The position numbers and the translations under genes were made by a program. Positions 21,736 to 28,579 of a stretch of DNA of 34,181 bases are shown here, in pieces. Source of the stretch: a virus; IMG/VR virus record IMGVR_UViG_3300035183_000502, positions 1-34,181 of that record. One strand, given 5' to 3'. The notes under the pieces were generated by a model, which was given only the letters and a program-made list of their open reading frames with translations, searched no databases and had not been told where the DNA came from. How positions within the stretch are numbered: the first letter of the stretch is position 1; each line of letters opens with the position of its first letter.

Positions 21736-23378
21736 CAGAACTTTTCGAGAGCATCAAATTTTATATCAAGCGATATTCCGATTCTGCTTGGACTGACATA
21801 ACGAGTAGAGTTATGTCGGCGCGTGGGAGCGTTGGCATAATGAATACCGATTTTTCCGCACGCGTTGCCGATGGCGGCAGGATGACAGTTGTCTTGAAAA
21901 ATCATGATGGATATTTTTCAAAAGACTCAAACGGCGTTGCGTTATCCGAGGGGATGATTAAATTCGTTTGCAAATGGGACGGCGCAGAACGAATTAAATT
22001 TTTTGGCTACTATGAGCCAGGAACAAAAAAATTCGATGGTAATCCCAATGGAGCGCGAACATGCGAGATAACATATATGGACTGGATGGCGTGGGCGATG
22101 AATTGGCGCATTGACAATTTGACATACAAGACAAATTACAAAATCAATCACGCAGTGAGGGATATTTTGCTGGAAGCGCCTCTCCATCATGGCGCGACTG
22201 AAATGGATGAGGGATACTATACATTCCCGGACATGTTCGACATCGGTAGCAGTGAAACGACAATTGGAGGCGAATTTAACAAATTGGCAACATCCGAATT
22301 TGGATATATCTATTTGAGATTTACACACCCGGAAATGCCAACGCTGGTTGTTTTCAATCGCAGCCACCGCTCCATCAGTAATGGCAGTGGGACAATAAGC
22401 GAATTGCCCGTAAAAATATCTGACCACAACGGAAGCAAACTGCTGCTGCAAGATGGCGTTAGCAAACTGCTGTTGCAGGATGGCGTTAGCAAACTGCTTC
22501 TGGAGAACAATCAGGCTATTACGATTACTGGCGATGACATTGATGAGAGTGGGAGAACAGAATTTGTCCGCGATAAACACATTTACGCCAATATCAAAGT
22601 GTCCGTTAAGCCGCGAACGGTTGATACGTCCTACAAGACGCTTTGGACAATGGAGTCAAGCCTAAAACTTGAGCCTGGCGAAACGGTTGCTGGATTGCGC
22701 GGACGATATAGAGACCCATCTGGAGGCGCATCATATATCAACGGATTTGACATGCAGTATCCTGTTACGAACACGGATTATAAAGCGTACTCGAACAGCG
22801 ATGGTACGGGTACGGATTTGACTTCTAATCTGCAGGTTGATGCGATTTTCCATCGCGCCGAGGTAGAGTTGACATTGTCAAACAAAGGCGCAACAACGCT
22901 CTACACTGGAGGAGATATTTTGTTTCAGGTACGCGGCAAAGGCGTCTATGTGTACGATGAGGTACGCATGCAAAAAGAGATTGGCAAATACGAACCATAC
23001 GAAAATCCTGTTTATCCGTATGGAGGCAAGCGCACCATCGAATTTGATATGTATTACGCGTCTGACCCAAAGCCCGCGCTCGGTTTTGCCAACCTGCTAT
23101 ACTGGAAAAGTGTCCCGCGTACAACCTGTGAGGCAATGTCGTTCAACGCAAACCGCAACTCCAAAACCATGAGACTTTGGATGTACGGCGATGTCGGTAC
23201 GTCATATTATGTCAACATAGAAAATCCGCTTATTGATTATCTATTTTATACAAAATTTAATGCCAAAACATTTATTGCCGTTCACATCAACGGATATAAA
23301 TTTGAGGTGATTGGTAATCAATACGTTAATTTCACGATTATCCCATTCGAGGATACTCGCGCCTATTTACCAAACTAA
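21732..23378 (+). CDS. Tail tip / baseplate-like protein with SKLLLQDGV repeats
   Basis: 548 residues. The N-terminal about 200 residues (WTDITSRVMSARGSVGIMNTDFSARVADGGRMTVVLKNHDGYF...) resemble distal-tail or tail-hub proteins encoded just after the tape measure. Residues 235-257 are a tandem 9-residue repeat S-K-L-L-L-Q-D-G-V (DNA repeat 22434-22502). After that comes a beta-rich half with a YGGKRTIEFDMYYASD segment. It probably forms the tail tip hub with host-contacting parts. Starts by ATGA overlap with the tape measure. Confidence 0.7.
   Translation: MTELFESIKFYIKRYSDSAWTDITSRVMSARGSVGIMNTDFSARVADGGRMTVVLKNHDGYFSKDSNGVALSEGMIKFVCKWDGAERIKFFGYYEPGTKKFDGNPNGARTCEITYMDWMAWAMNWRIDNLTYKTNYKINHAVRDILLEAPLHHGATEMDEGYYTFPDMFDIGSSETTIGGEFNKLATSEFGYIYLRFTHPEMPTLVVFNRSHRSISNGSGTISELPVKISDHNGSKLLLQDGVSKLLLQDGVSKLLLENNQAITITGDDIDESGRTEFVRDKHIYANIKVSVKPRTVDTSYKTLWTMESSLKLEPGETVAGLRGRYRDPSGGASYINGFDMQYPVTNTDYKAYSNSDGTGTDLTSNLQVDAIFHRAEVELTLSNKGATTLYTGGDILFQVRGKGVYVYDEVRMQKEIGKYEPYENPVYPYGGKRTIEFDMYYASDPKPALGFANLLYWKSVPRTTCEAMSFNANRNSKTMRLWMYGDVGTSYYVNIENPLIDYLFYTKFNAKTFIAVHINGYKFEVIGNQYVNFTIIPFEDTRAYLPN
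22434..22502 (+). repeat. 27-bp tandem repeat coding SKLLLQDGV
   Basis: Two full 27-bp units (22434-22460, 22461-22487) and a 15-bp partial third unit (22488-22502) with a few silent changes. The unit is a multiple of three and preserves the peptide, so selection is on protein; copy number may vary by slippage. Confidence 0.8.
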
Positions 23379-23394
23379 ACCAGGAGAAAAAAAA

Positions 23395-24030
23395 ATGGCT
23401 GACACACCTGCACAAAATCTTCCGTATTTTGGAGACCCCATTGGAGCAGATGGAATCATTGCTATTGACGGCTACGGTTCGACCCCAGTTGTCAAGGTCA
23501 CGACATTTGACAAAATTTTCCAAACGATTAACGCACTGCCAAACTTATCTGGGTCATCGGTTAACCCAAATAGCGATATTTTGGCGGCACGGAGTTCGTC
23601 GGGTGGATACGGATACTCGATCTACCTTAAAAATGTTGGGACGTTTACGATTTCGCTCCACAGCATTTTTGCGAACACGCTTTCTGCGTCCACGACATAT
23701 TACGCTGGATTTGGATTTTCTACCGTTGCCAACACATTCGCTGTCCCGATTTTGAGGAGTTGTAAAATTTTCGGAGCGACAGTTTTTTTCATTGTTGATA
23801 CCACGCTGGCAAGCGCACAAACATTCTCATTATATCTGCGCGTCAACAATACAACGGATAACCTATTATTCACCGGCTGTCAGATGAATCAAAGCGTCAA
23901 CCGGTATACAACATCCGGGTTAAACATTAATATTTCCGCAGGCGATACTGTGGAATTTAAATTTACAGCCCCAGCGTGGACTACCGCGCCGGTAACTGTA
24001 CGCCTATTATCAATGTTGTGGGCGTATTAG
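23395..24030 (+). CDS. Tail fibre or receptor-binding-like protein
   Basis: 211 residues from ATG 23395 (CAGGAGAAAAAAAA upstream); an upstream in-frame start inside the previous gene is unlikely. Beta-rich, S/T/N/G-rich sequence (SGSSVNPNSDILAARSSSGGYGYSIYL, NRYTTSGLNINISAGDTVEFKF) resembling trimeric fibre heads. It is the last gene of the rightward operon; its TAG stop interlocks with the stop of the convergent gene. Receptor binding is inferred from position and composition. Confidence 0.65.
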   Translation: MADTPAQNLPYFGDPIGADGIIAIDGYGSTPVVKVTTFDKIFQTINALPNLSGSSVNPNSDILAARSSSGGYGYSIYLKNVGTFTISLHSIFANTLSASTTYYAGFGFSTVANTFAVPILRSCKIFGATVFFIVDTTLASAQTFSLYLRVNNTTDNLLFTGCQMNQSVNRYTTSGLNINISAGDTVEFKFTAPAWTTAPVTVRLLSMLWAY

Positions 24031-24383
24031 TCACATCTTGCATCTATGCCAATACTGCGCGCGCAAATGTAGCCGTCCGTAACGCGAATCCAGCCGTCCG
24101 ACACGTCGAGCGGCTGGATGTCTCCGCCGCACTGGACACGGACAACGCGACTGCCAAAACTCGGCTGCTCGCGCACATTCCAGCAGCCAGCAACTGCCAA
24201 CAGTTTCGGCGTATCTGTAACCGTTGCCAACACAGACGGAAAAACTGTTGGCAGCGGTTTTTCAGTTTCTACAACTGTTGGCAATGCGGTTTTTGGCGTT
24301 TCGGTCACTGTTGGCAACGCCTGGACGCCACACGCCAGCGTTGCCAACAGTGCCAACACTGCGACAACAATCAGCCGCCTCAT
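24027..24383 (-). CDS. Secreted SH3b-like protein
   Basis: 118 residues with an N-terminal signal sequence: RR, a 13-residue hydrophobic core and LATLAC (possible but imperfect lipobox at Cys18) or VQA for signal peptidase I. Then comes a P/T-rich linker (LPTV repeated three times) and a C-terminal bacterial SH3-like domain (CWNVREQPSFGSRVVRV...DGWIRVTDGYICA). It likely acts outside the cell membrane, at the cell wall, as a superinfection-exclusion or lysis-related factor. The start overlaps the upstream stop (ATGA at 24380-24383). The linker contains many copies of the TGTTGGCA motif. Confidence 0.75.
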   Translation of the reverse strand: MRRLIVVAVLALLATLACGVQALPTVTETPKTALPTVVETEKPLPTVFPSVLATVTDTPKLLAVAGCWNVREQPSFGSRVVRVQCGGDIQPLDVSDGWIRVTDGYICARSIGIDARCD

Positions 24384-24619
24384 TTTCGCTCCTCCGTTGG
24401 CAGTGTTGGCGCTAATCCACGCTGCTCGTCGAGCCGAACATTGTGGAAAAACACCGCAACCGCATTTCTGCCAACATAAATCTTGACTTTGCCGCGTTTC
24501 GCCAGCGTCTCAATCGCTGACCACGCGACTGCCAACAGTAACTCTGTTGGCTCCTCGCCACTGCTCAAAGACGAGTTTATATCTTTCAAATTCGTTTTTG
24601 TTGTTTCTCTTTCCGACAT
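24380..24619 (-). CDS. Small hypothetical protein
   Basis: 79 residues from ATG 24619 (AGAAAGG about 9 bases upstream); a longer TTG-start frame to 24688 is less likely. An acidic helical N-terminus is followed by an alpha/beta part (ELLLAVAWSAIETLAKRGKVKIYVGRNAVAVFF). Unrecognised. It couples to the SH3b gene by ATGA, so the two are probably functionally linked. Confidence 0.65.
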   Translation of the reverse strand: MSERETTKTNLKDINSSLSSGEEPTELLLAVAWSAIETLAKRGKVKIYVGRNAVAVFFHNVRLDEQRGLAPTLPTEERK

Positions 24620-24785
24620 ATCGCACTGCCTTTCTGTTGGCGTTCCTTTCGCGCCAACACACGCCGCGCAAATCGCCAGTGTTGGCAATGATGCGCCATT
24701 CTCGCCTCAGTCCAGTCTCACTGCCAACACTCGGTACGACATACTCCGTCCACGTTTCATCGAGTGTTGGCAGTCCGTCCGCCAC
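24510..24785 (-). CDS. Possible small protein overlapping 24380-24619
   Basis: 91 residues with a GTG start at 24785, five bases after the stop of the membrane protein gene. The first 60 residues (LPTLDETWTEYVVPSVGS...REWRIIANTGDLRGVCWRERNANRK) look like real protein. The last 35 overlap the coding sequence of the next gene in another frame and look like a shadow. Either a long overlap or a frame error near 24620 would explain this. No SD is visible. Confidence 0.4.
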   Translation of the reverse strand: MADGLPTLDETWTEYVVPSVGSETGLRREWRIIANTGDLRGVCWRERNANRKAVRYVGKRNNKNEFERYKLVFEQWRGANRVTVGSRVVSD

Positions 24786-24790
24786 AACCG

Positions 24791-25558
24791 CTACTGTTGG
24801 CGGTTTGGCGGCTGGGTAGGGTTTTCGGGTTTGAGCGGTGTATCAAATGCGTGCGTCACCATCATCTGCTGCTGGTTTTGCGGACGCTGCGGCGGCTGTT
24901 GTTTTTTGTTTTTTACTCCGCGCAATCGCTCGATTTGCTCTCTCACTGCATCCTCACCAAACTCATCTCGCAGCGCGTTTTCCTCAGCAAGGCTTTTTCG
25001 CAAATCCGCCAAAATAGAGCGCGTAATTTCATTGACCTTGCGCTGATGCGCGGCTTTTGCACGCGCCTCCGCCTCCATACGTTTGGCGCGGATACCGCTA
25101 TCCACCAACACATACAGGAGCAAAATGACGATGTAGAAAACCGTCAGATTGACAACCATTGAAACAATTTTATTCACGTCATACGTCAGCGACAAATCAG
25201 CCAGCCCGAAAACGGCGGACGTGTAAAGCGCAATCGCGCCCATGACAACGGCAATCACGCGCTGAATAGTGCTGGCATTGGGGTACAGCCACAAAATTTG
25301 AGACAAATAAAACGGAATCGCTGATACTAGCACAAAGCCGATAGATTTGTAGATGTCGTTGTTTGTAATTCGCATCGCAACATCCAAAACGCGATACTCC
25401 GCCACGAGTACCAGCAAATCCACGACAAGAAACGCAATCGCGACAGCGTTGTTCGGGAATACGGTCAGAATTTCCTTGAATGTCACGACGCCATTTTTAT
25501 CTTTGTCGAACACCTCGGATACATACTCCCCTAACGTTTTGAAAAAATTACCGCTCAT
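24791..25558 (-). CDS. Four-helix membrane protein with EF-hand loop
   Basis: 255 residues. Residues 18-29 (D-K-D-K-N-G-V-V-T-F-K-E) fit the 12-residue EF-hand calcium loop exactly at positions 1, 3, 5, 6 and 12. Four hydrophobic helices follow at about 37-56, 71-91, 101-121 and 132-152, then a charged coiled coil (155-215) and a Q/P-rich tail. It could be a large holin, an exclusion protein or a calcium-gated membrane sensor. It has an excellent SD (AAAGGAGAG) before ATG 25558. Its place in the leftward operon, away from the lysozyme, argues somewhat against a classical holin. Confidence 0.7.
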   Translation of the reverse strand: MSGNFFKTLGEYVSEVFDKDKNGVVTFKEILTVFPNNAVAIAFLVVDLLVLVAEYRVLDVAMRITNNDIYKSIGFVLVSAIPFYLSQILWLYPNASTIQRVIAVVMGAIALYTSAVFGLADLSLTYDVNKIVSMVVNLTVFYIVILLLYVLVDSGIRAKRMEAEARAKAAHQRKVNEITRSILADLRKSLAEENALRDEFGEDAVREQIERLRGVKNKKQQPPQRPQNQQQMMVTHAFDTPLKPENPTQPPNRQQ

Positions 25559-25724
25559 AGTCTCTCCTTTCGGAAAATAAAATCACCGCATCCGCGACGC
25601 GGCGTTTATGCAATCCATCCAGCCGCCGCCCGTCATACGTCTGCGCCGAAACAATGCCGAGCATGTCGGATATTATCGTCGCGCGTATCCAGTGGGCGGG
25701 CGTTTCTGCATACCACACAAACAT
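25548..25724 (-). CDS. 58-residue small protein (overlapping both neighbours)
   Basis: ATG at 25724 shares a TAATG with the stop of the upstream gene and follows GAGGCGG. The frame runs 58 codons to TAA at 25548-25550, eleven bases inside the next gene. The product starts MFVWYAETPAHWIRATIISDMLG and is basic at its end (LHKRRVADAVILFSERRDYER). Coupling on both sides and full coverage of the otherwise empty interval argue that it is real. Function unknown. Confidence 0.6.
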   Translation of the reverse strand: MFVWYAETPAHWIRATIISDMLGIVSAQTYDGRRLDGLHKRRVADAVILFSERRDYER

Positions 25725-26101
25725 TACCGCCTCTTTTTTACAACGGGCTGCGACAAAATATGTTCGATTTCCTCGTCAGTGTACGGCTGACGCAGCCGCA
25801 TAATCCGCTCCCACCGCTCATCGCTGGCGCGGCGATTTTTAGCAACCTCGTCGCGGTATTTTTGCTCAAATTCATGCGCCGCTTTCGGATTGCCAGAGCG
25901 GTCGGCGTAATACCACAACCACACAAGCCTCCGCGCACGTTCGTCCTCCGCTGCTCCGAGTTGGCGATGCAACTCCTCGAGCCGCTCCGCCTCATCCTGG
26001 CTGGGAAGTTGCAAAATCAGCCACGCAACCGAGCCGACCATGAACAACGCTATCACAATACAGATAGCGATAAATCCAAATGTAATGACTAAATCAACCA
26101 T
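25724..26101 (-). CDS. Membrane-anchored coiled-coil protein (spanin/Rz-like shape)
   Basis: 125 residues from ATG 26101, chosen for the AAGGAGGATAACG before it; six upstream codons in frame lack an SD. There is one N-terminal membrane helix (about 4-29), then a long charged helix (EAERLEELHRQLGAAEDERARRLVWLW...HEFEQKYRDEVAKNRRASDERWERIM). One membrane helix plus coiled coil is the shape of i-spanins, but also of many small phage proteins. Its neighbour encodes a calcium-loop membrane protein. Confidence 0.65.
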   Translation of the reverse strand: MVDLVITFGFIAICIVIALFMVGSVAWLILQLPSQDEAERLEELHRQLGAAEDERARRLVWLWYYADRSGNPKAAHEFEQKYRDEVAKNRRASDERWERIMRLRQPYTDEEIEHILSQPVVKKRR

Positions 26102-26112
26102 CGTTATCCTCC

Positions 26113-26601
26113 TTACCATTTCAAGGTAATATCGCGCAGGATACTCATCGCCTGTGCGTTATCGCCGCGCTCCAAACATCTCAAAGCGTCATAAATCATG
26201 GACTGCGTTTTCGGCATGACGAGATAACTGCTAACAATGGAAACGGCATCATCTGCGCCATACGCAACGGCTGACATATAGCCCTGCATTCGCGCAGCAC
26301 GCAAAAACTCCATTTGCTGCTCCGACAACCCTCCATCACGCTCGGATTTGCGTTCGGGAGTTTTAAACTCCAGAGCCAAACCGAGATAGCCACCATGTCC
26401 AGCCATAAAAACTGTATCTGAAACGCCAGGAACCAGTCCCTCGCGTTTCAATTTATTCATTTGCATTGCCTTTATTCGCCTGTCGCCGGCAAGATTCGCA
26501 CCGTTCGGAACAGCAAAAAACAACGGATGCAATTCTGGATATGTCGGTATCATGAGATTTATCCAGTCGAAAAATGTCGCTTGTTCGTTATGCTCGCTCA
26601 T
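26113..26601 (-). CDS. VRR-NUC family nuclease
   Basis: 162 residues from ATG 26601. VRR-NUC landmarks: E6-Q7 in the first helix, AVPNG (30-34) with R41-R42, EGLVPGVSD at 54-62 (catalytic D62), LALEFKTP at 75-82 (E78-x-K80), and a final GL-SEQQMEFL helix. This is a complete PD-(D/E)XK active site, related to stand-alone phage VRR-NUC proteins thought to act as structure-specific nucleases or Holliday-junction resolvases. The SD is modest (GGGTGATTGG). Together with the protein at 33979 the phage encodes two such folds. Confidence 0.9.
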   Translation of the reverse strand: MSEHNEQATFFDWINLMIPTYPELHPLFFAVPNGANLAGDRRIKAMQMNKLKREGLVPGVSDTVFMAGHGGYLGLALEFKTPERKSERDGGLSEQQMEFLRAARMQGYMSAVAYGADDAVSIVSSYLVMPKTQSMIYDALRCLERGDNAQAMSILRDITLKW

Positions 26602-26617
26602 ATCCAATCACCCGTCA

Positions 26618-26863
26618 TCATTCAACCGCATCCAATTCAAACATCTCAACCGGCGGCTCTCTGCCTTCCAACACATATTGATAACATTTTGACGGCGCGT
26701 CTTTTGTCGCTCTACGCCACAACCTGTACTGCCTGACGCGCCGCATTTGTTCATCCTCGGGAAGACCGGCCAATTTCAAACCGTTAGCAATGTGCGCGGC
26801 TGCGAAATTGTTGGCAGCCAGTTTTTCGTCTACAATCCATTGGATAATATTCATTTTTGCCAT
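26618..26863 (-). CDS. Small hypothetical protein
   Basis: 81 residues behind a very strong ribosome binding site (GGAGGTGATTGG, ATG 26863). Helical and basic in the middle (EDEQMRRVRQYRLWRRATKDAP), acidic at the end. It begins 13 bases inside the upstream gene. Unrecognised; a small DNA-associated or regulatory protein is possible. Confidence 0.65.
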   Translation of the reverse strand: MAKMNIIQWIVDEKLAANNFAAAHIANGLKLAGLPEDEQMRRVRQYRLWRRATKDAPSKCYQYVLEGREPPVEMFELDAVE

Positions 26864-27111
26864 CCAATCACCTCCAACACTTCCCGCAGCAACGCGATGG
26901 CTCGCTCTCTGCGTTCGGCTGACAATCCAACCATCTCACGCCACACGCCGATAAACATGCGCGGCAATCCAGTTTTCGCAAACTGTTCGCGCGCCTCGTC
27001 TGGCTCCGAGATGCGGAATATCGTCTCGATTTCGTCAACGCCGCATCGGTGGGTGAGATAATAGTTGATTACCTCATCTGGATTACTCCACTGGCGCGCG
27101 TGGTTGTACAC
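26851..27111 (-). CDS. Hypothetical helical protein (start uncertain)
   Basis: The credible coding part is about 86 residues from GTG 27111 (YNHARQWSNPDEVINYYLTHR...RRERAIALLREVLEVIGWQK), mostly helical. The open frame extends to 27327, but that extension overlaps the better-supported zinc-ribbon frame at 27131-27256, so I exclude it. There is no clear SD before 27111; coupling to the zinc-ribbon gene is likely. Function unknown. Confidence 0.55.
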   Translation of the reverse strand: MYNHARQWSNPDEVINYYLTHRCGVDEIETIFRISEPDEAREQFAKTGLPRMFIGVWREMVGLSAERRERAIALLREVLEVIGWQK

Positions 27112-27130
27112 GCTGTACGGGACACGCTCG

Positions 27131-27256
27131 TCACCGCCACTCCGTAACCCGATTGTATTTTTGTTTTTGCCGCTCACGATAAATTTTGCTGCGGCATTTG
27201 TTGCAATACGAGTTTCGGGTGTAAATTGTCTCACCGCACAATTTACATTTTCGCAT
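27131..27256 (-). CDS. 41-residue zinc-ribbon microprotein
   Basis: ATG 27256 follows GGAG at a suitable distance and opens a 41-codon frame ending at TGA 27131-27133. The product has C4-x2-C7 and C18-x2-C21 (MRKCKLCGETIYTRNSYCNKC), a complete four-cysteine ribbon, then a basic tail. Such small ribbons are frequent in phage accessory regions and often bind nucleic acid. The competing longer frame here lacks an SD. Confidence 0.7.
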   Translation of the reverse strand: MRKCKLCGETIYTRNSYCNKCRSKIYRERQKQKYNRVTEWR

Positions 27257-27310
27257 AGTGCATCTCCATTTGGGCGGCTCTGTGCAGGGAGGCAGTTCTG
27301 CATGGTGTAT

Positions 27311-27439
27311 TTACCATGTTGCCGCAAACCTCAGCACGGAACGCGACTGCGAGGGGTATGTATCGCGCGCAATCCACCTGGCAAAGTGATTTTTTGATTG
27401 CGCGGGCTTCGGTTCTCTTGTTGCCACAACTCCCTGCAT
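27311..27439 (-). CDS. Possible 42-residue protein at the cassette array border
   Basis: ATG 27439 lies seven bases beyond the last recombination site of the array (27446-27452 on the - strand side). The frame encodes a basic peptide (MQGVVATREPKPAQSK...) ending at TAA 27311-27313. The SD is weak. If real, its expression would depend on transcription through the array, and its 5' flank was created or altered by cassette insertion. Confidence 0.4.
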   Translation of the reverse strand: MQGVVATREPKPAQSKNHFARWIARDTYPSQSRSVLRFAATW

Positions 27440-27445
27440 ACAGCC

Positions 27446-27550
27446 GCCCAACGGTTATTTACTGGCGGGGCGACCTACCAGAACGCTTGCCACTAATAGA
27501 ACCTTTTTGAGCCGTGCGCTTCGCCCCGTCCAGTGCACGCGATGTTCGGC
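27446..27550 (-). repeat. attC: attC site A
   Basis: Ends GCCCAAC (27446-27452) and GTTCGGC (27544-27550). Inner arms ACTGGCGGGGCGA (27461-27473) and TCGCCCCG-T-CCAGT (27521-27534) pair completely except for the extrahelical T at 27529. Last site of the array in reading direction. Confidence 0.8.
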
Positions 27551-27677
27551 GGCGTGCTTCTATTGAACAGCGTAACTTACCGCAAACCTTTTTTGAATAA
27601 TAAAAACCATCGTGGACGCAACCTTCGCAGGAAAGCCCACATACTACGCATTTATATCTATATAAACGATTACACAT
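27459..27677 (-). CDS. Cassette gene: cysteine-rich small protein
   Basis: 72 residues. The N-terminal half has cysteine pairs (CVVCGLSCEGC, then C32 and C37), probably a zinc site; the C-terminal half is basic (AKRTAQKGSISGKRSGRSPR) and is encoded by attC A itself. ATG 27677 has GGAGG at optimal distance. The unit begins at the B site (GTTCGGC) and ends in A, whose matching half is exactly complementary. Function unknown; the cassette is the last of the array. Confidence 0.7.
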   Translation of the reverse strand: MCNRLYRYKCVVCGLSCEGCVHDGFYYSKKVCGKLRCSIEARRRTSRALDGAKRTAQKGSISGKRSGRSPRQ

Positions 27678-27691
27678 TTTTCCTCCAAGCC

Positions 27692-27793
27692 GCCGAACGG
27701 TCTTGCGTTAGCCGCCGCCGCTTTCAGAATTTTCGTCCACTGCCTCTCCGCCATGCGTTAGTTGCGCGTTGAATGCTGCACGCTGTGTTAGCC
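27692..27793 (-). repeat. attC: attC site B (hybrid, arms do not pair)
   Basis: Ends GCCGAAC (27692-27698) and GTTAGCC (27787-27793). The left half is nearly identical to site I (CGCTTTCAGAATTTTCGTCC shared), but the right half (TTGCGCGTTGAATGCTGCACGC) does not complement it. It appears to be a recombinant of two attC sites and is probably poorly active. Confidence 0.6.
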
Positions 27794-27926
27794 AGACTAA
27801 AAAAAATGCGGAGTCTTGCCAACATAATGCAACAAAACTTTCCTTCGGGGTCTGGAAGCCAAACAAACTAAGCATTGCCTGCCCCATCAAACAACTTAAG
27901 AACATTGACCATAAATTTATTTTCAT
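27708..27926 (-). CDS. Cassette gene: small membrane-type protein
   Basis: 72 residues with a hydrophobic N-terminal segment (LWSMFLSCLMGQAMLSLFGF) and a C-terminus ENSESGGG encoded by the attC. The same eight-residue ending occurs in the cassette at 30037 because the sites share sequence. No good SD; the region upstream of ATG is a truncated attC. Unrecognised. Confidence 0.5.
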   Translation of the reverse strand: MKINLWSMFLSCLMGQAMLSLFGFQTPKESFVALCWQDSAFFLVWLTQRAAFNAQLTHGGEAVDENSESGGG

Positions 27927-27928
27927 AC

Positions 27929-27994
27929 GCTTTCAGAATTTTCGCCGTCCGTCTCTCCGCCAGCGGCTGTCGGCTGCATGCTTTGTTGGTAGGC
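27929..27994 (-). repeat. attC: Truncated attC (site C)
   Basis: CGCTTTCAGAATTTTCG and AGCGGCTGTCGGCTGCATGC match the inner-loop and right-arm portions of site I, ending GTTGGTAGGC. The left arm and left core box are missing. Adjacent boundaries here are the ones that fail the complementarity rule, consistent with a deletion or rearrangement. Confidence 0.65.
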
Positions 27995-28148
27995 GTTTCA
28001 CTGCATTACGAGATACACATTCTCGCTGACCATTTTCAAACTCTATCAGGCACGAGTTCAGCGAGCCGCGCGCTACGATACGACAGGGACGCTTATACAG
28101 CGTCTCCCTTTTTTCGTTGTTCTTCCATGCGTAATAATATTCAAACAT
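27933..28148 (-). CDS. Cassette gene: hypothetical small basic protein
   Basis: 71 residues from ATG 28148, five bases after the R' box of site D, as is common for cassette genes with almost no leader. N-terminus aromatic (MFEYYYAWKNN), middle beta-like (PCRIVARGSLNSCLIEFENGQRECVSRNAVKRL), C-terminus basic and encoded by the truncated attC. A longer frame to 28190 would read through site D. It may be a small SH3-like domain. Unrecognised. Confidence 0.55.
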   Translation of the reverse strand: MFEYYYAWKNNEKRETLYKRPCRIVARGSLNSCLIEFENGQRECVSRNAVKRLPTKHAADSRWRRDGRRKF

Positions 28149-28152
28149 AAAC

Positions 28153-28242
28153 GCCCAACGGTTTGCGTTAGCGGTTGGCGATTGTGCCAAACCACTTTTT
28201 CAGGCGTGCCAGTAAGCCAATCCGCTGCACGCTGTGTTAGCC
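28153..28242 (-). repeat. attC: attC site D
   Basis: Ends GCCCAAC (28153-28159) and GTTAGCC (28236-28242). Arms GCGGTTGGC and GCCAA-T-CCGC pair with the extrahelical T at 28221; shared flanks are GTTTGCGTTAG and CTGCACGC. Confidence 0.85.
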
Positions 28243-28422
28243 AGCCCGCTTTATCATGGCTTGATAATATTCGGTAAATACTTGATAGTACTCACGGTAT
28301 TCCTCCTGCCACGTCGTGCAAAACGGGCTGCCGTACAACTCCCAACCCTCCGAGAGAAGACGGTTAATTTCTTGGGCGAATTTTTCTTTGTCATCAATTA
28401 CGCTTACTATCTGATATTCCAT
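28237..28422 (-). CDS. Cassette gene: DUF1737-like small protein
   Basis: 61 residues starting MEYQIVSVIDDKEKFAQEIN and continuing with LLSEGWELYGSPF. The pattern of a strand, then a helix, then LL-x-EGWEL-x-G-P matches the short DUF1737-type domain, abundant in environmental bacteria. The remainder is aromatic and acidic (EEYREYYQVFTEYYQ). ATG 28422 has AAAGGAG upstream. The stop lies in the core box of site D. Biochemical role unknown. Confidence 0.7.
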   Translation of the reverse strand: MEYQIVSVIDDKEKFAQEINRLLSEGWELYGSPFCTTWQEEYREYYQVFTEYYQAMIKRAG

Positions 28423-28451
28423 TTTTCAAACTCCTTTGTTTGCAACTCGCT

Positions 28452-28579
28452 TTCTAACGGTTATGCGTTAGCGGCTGTTGCGGCTTGACGAGATACCTGC
28501 GCCCCGGCGTTCGCCTGTTTGCCACGGACTATCTTCAAGCGGCTCCCGTAGCAACAGTCCGCTGCACGCTTTGTTAGAA
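28452..28579 (-). repeat. attC: attC site E
   Basis: Ends TTCTAAC (28452-28458) and GTTAGAA (28573-28579). Arms GCGGCTGTTGC and GCAACAG-T-CCGC pair with the extrahelical T at 28558. The right end is exactly complementary to the left end of site F. Confidence 0.87.

Larger units (their letters stand above)
24195..24801. repeat. Cluster of 17 TGTTGGC / GCCAACA motifs
   Basis: The 7-mer TGTTGGC occurs in either orientation 17 times in 607 bp. Starts are at 24196, 24226, 24246, 24276, 24309, 24343, 24352, 24404, 24470, 24531, 24545, 24635, 24653, 24680, 24723, 24765 and 24795. Many extend to ACTGTTGGCA. The copies cross three overlapping genes in different reading frames, so codon bias for one peptide cannot explain them all. 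Random expectation in this length is well under one. Function unknown. Confidence 0.75.

Noticed and set aside
22434-22502. DNA-binding iterons in the tail gene
   Set aside because: The 27-bp repeats are in frame with silent changes that preserve the peptide, so they are protein repeats.
24483-25046. 187-codon + strand frame opposite the membrane protein
   Set aside because: The - strand genes have SDs, membrane topology and coupled starts; the + frame has none and is S/R/C-rich.
26851-27327. Full 158-codon version of the gene ending at 26851
   Set aside because: The N-terminal 70 codons overlap the SD-backed zinc-ribbon frame 27131-27256 and lack their own SD; only the part from about 27111 is accepted.
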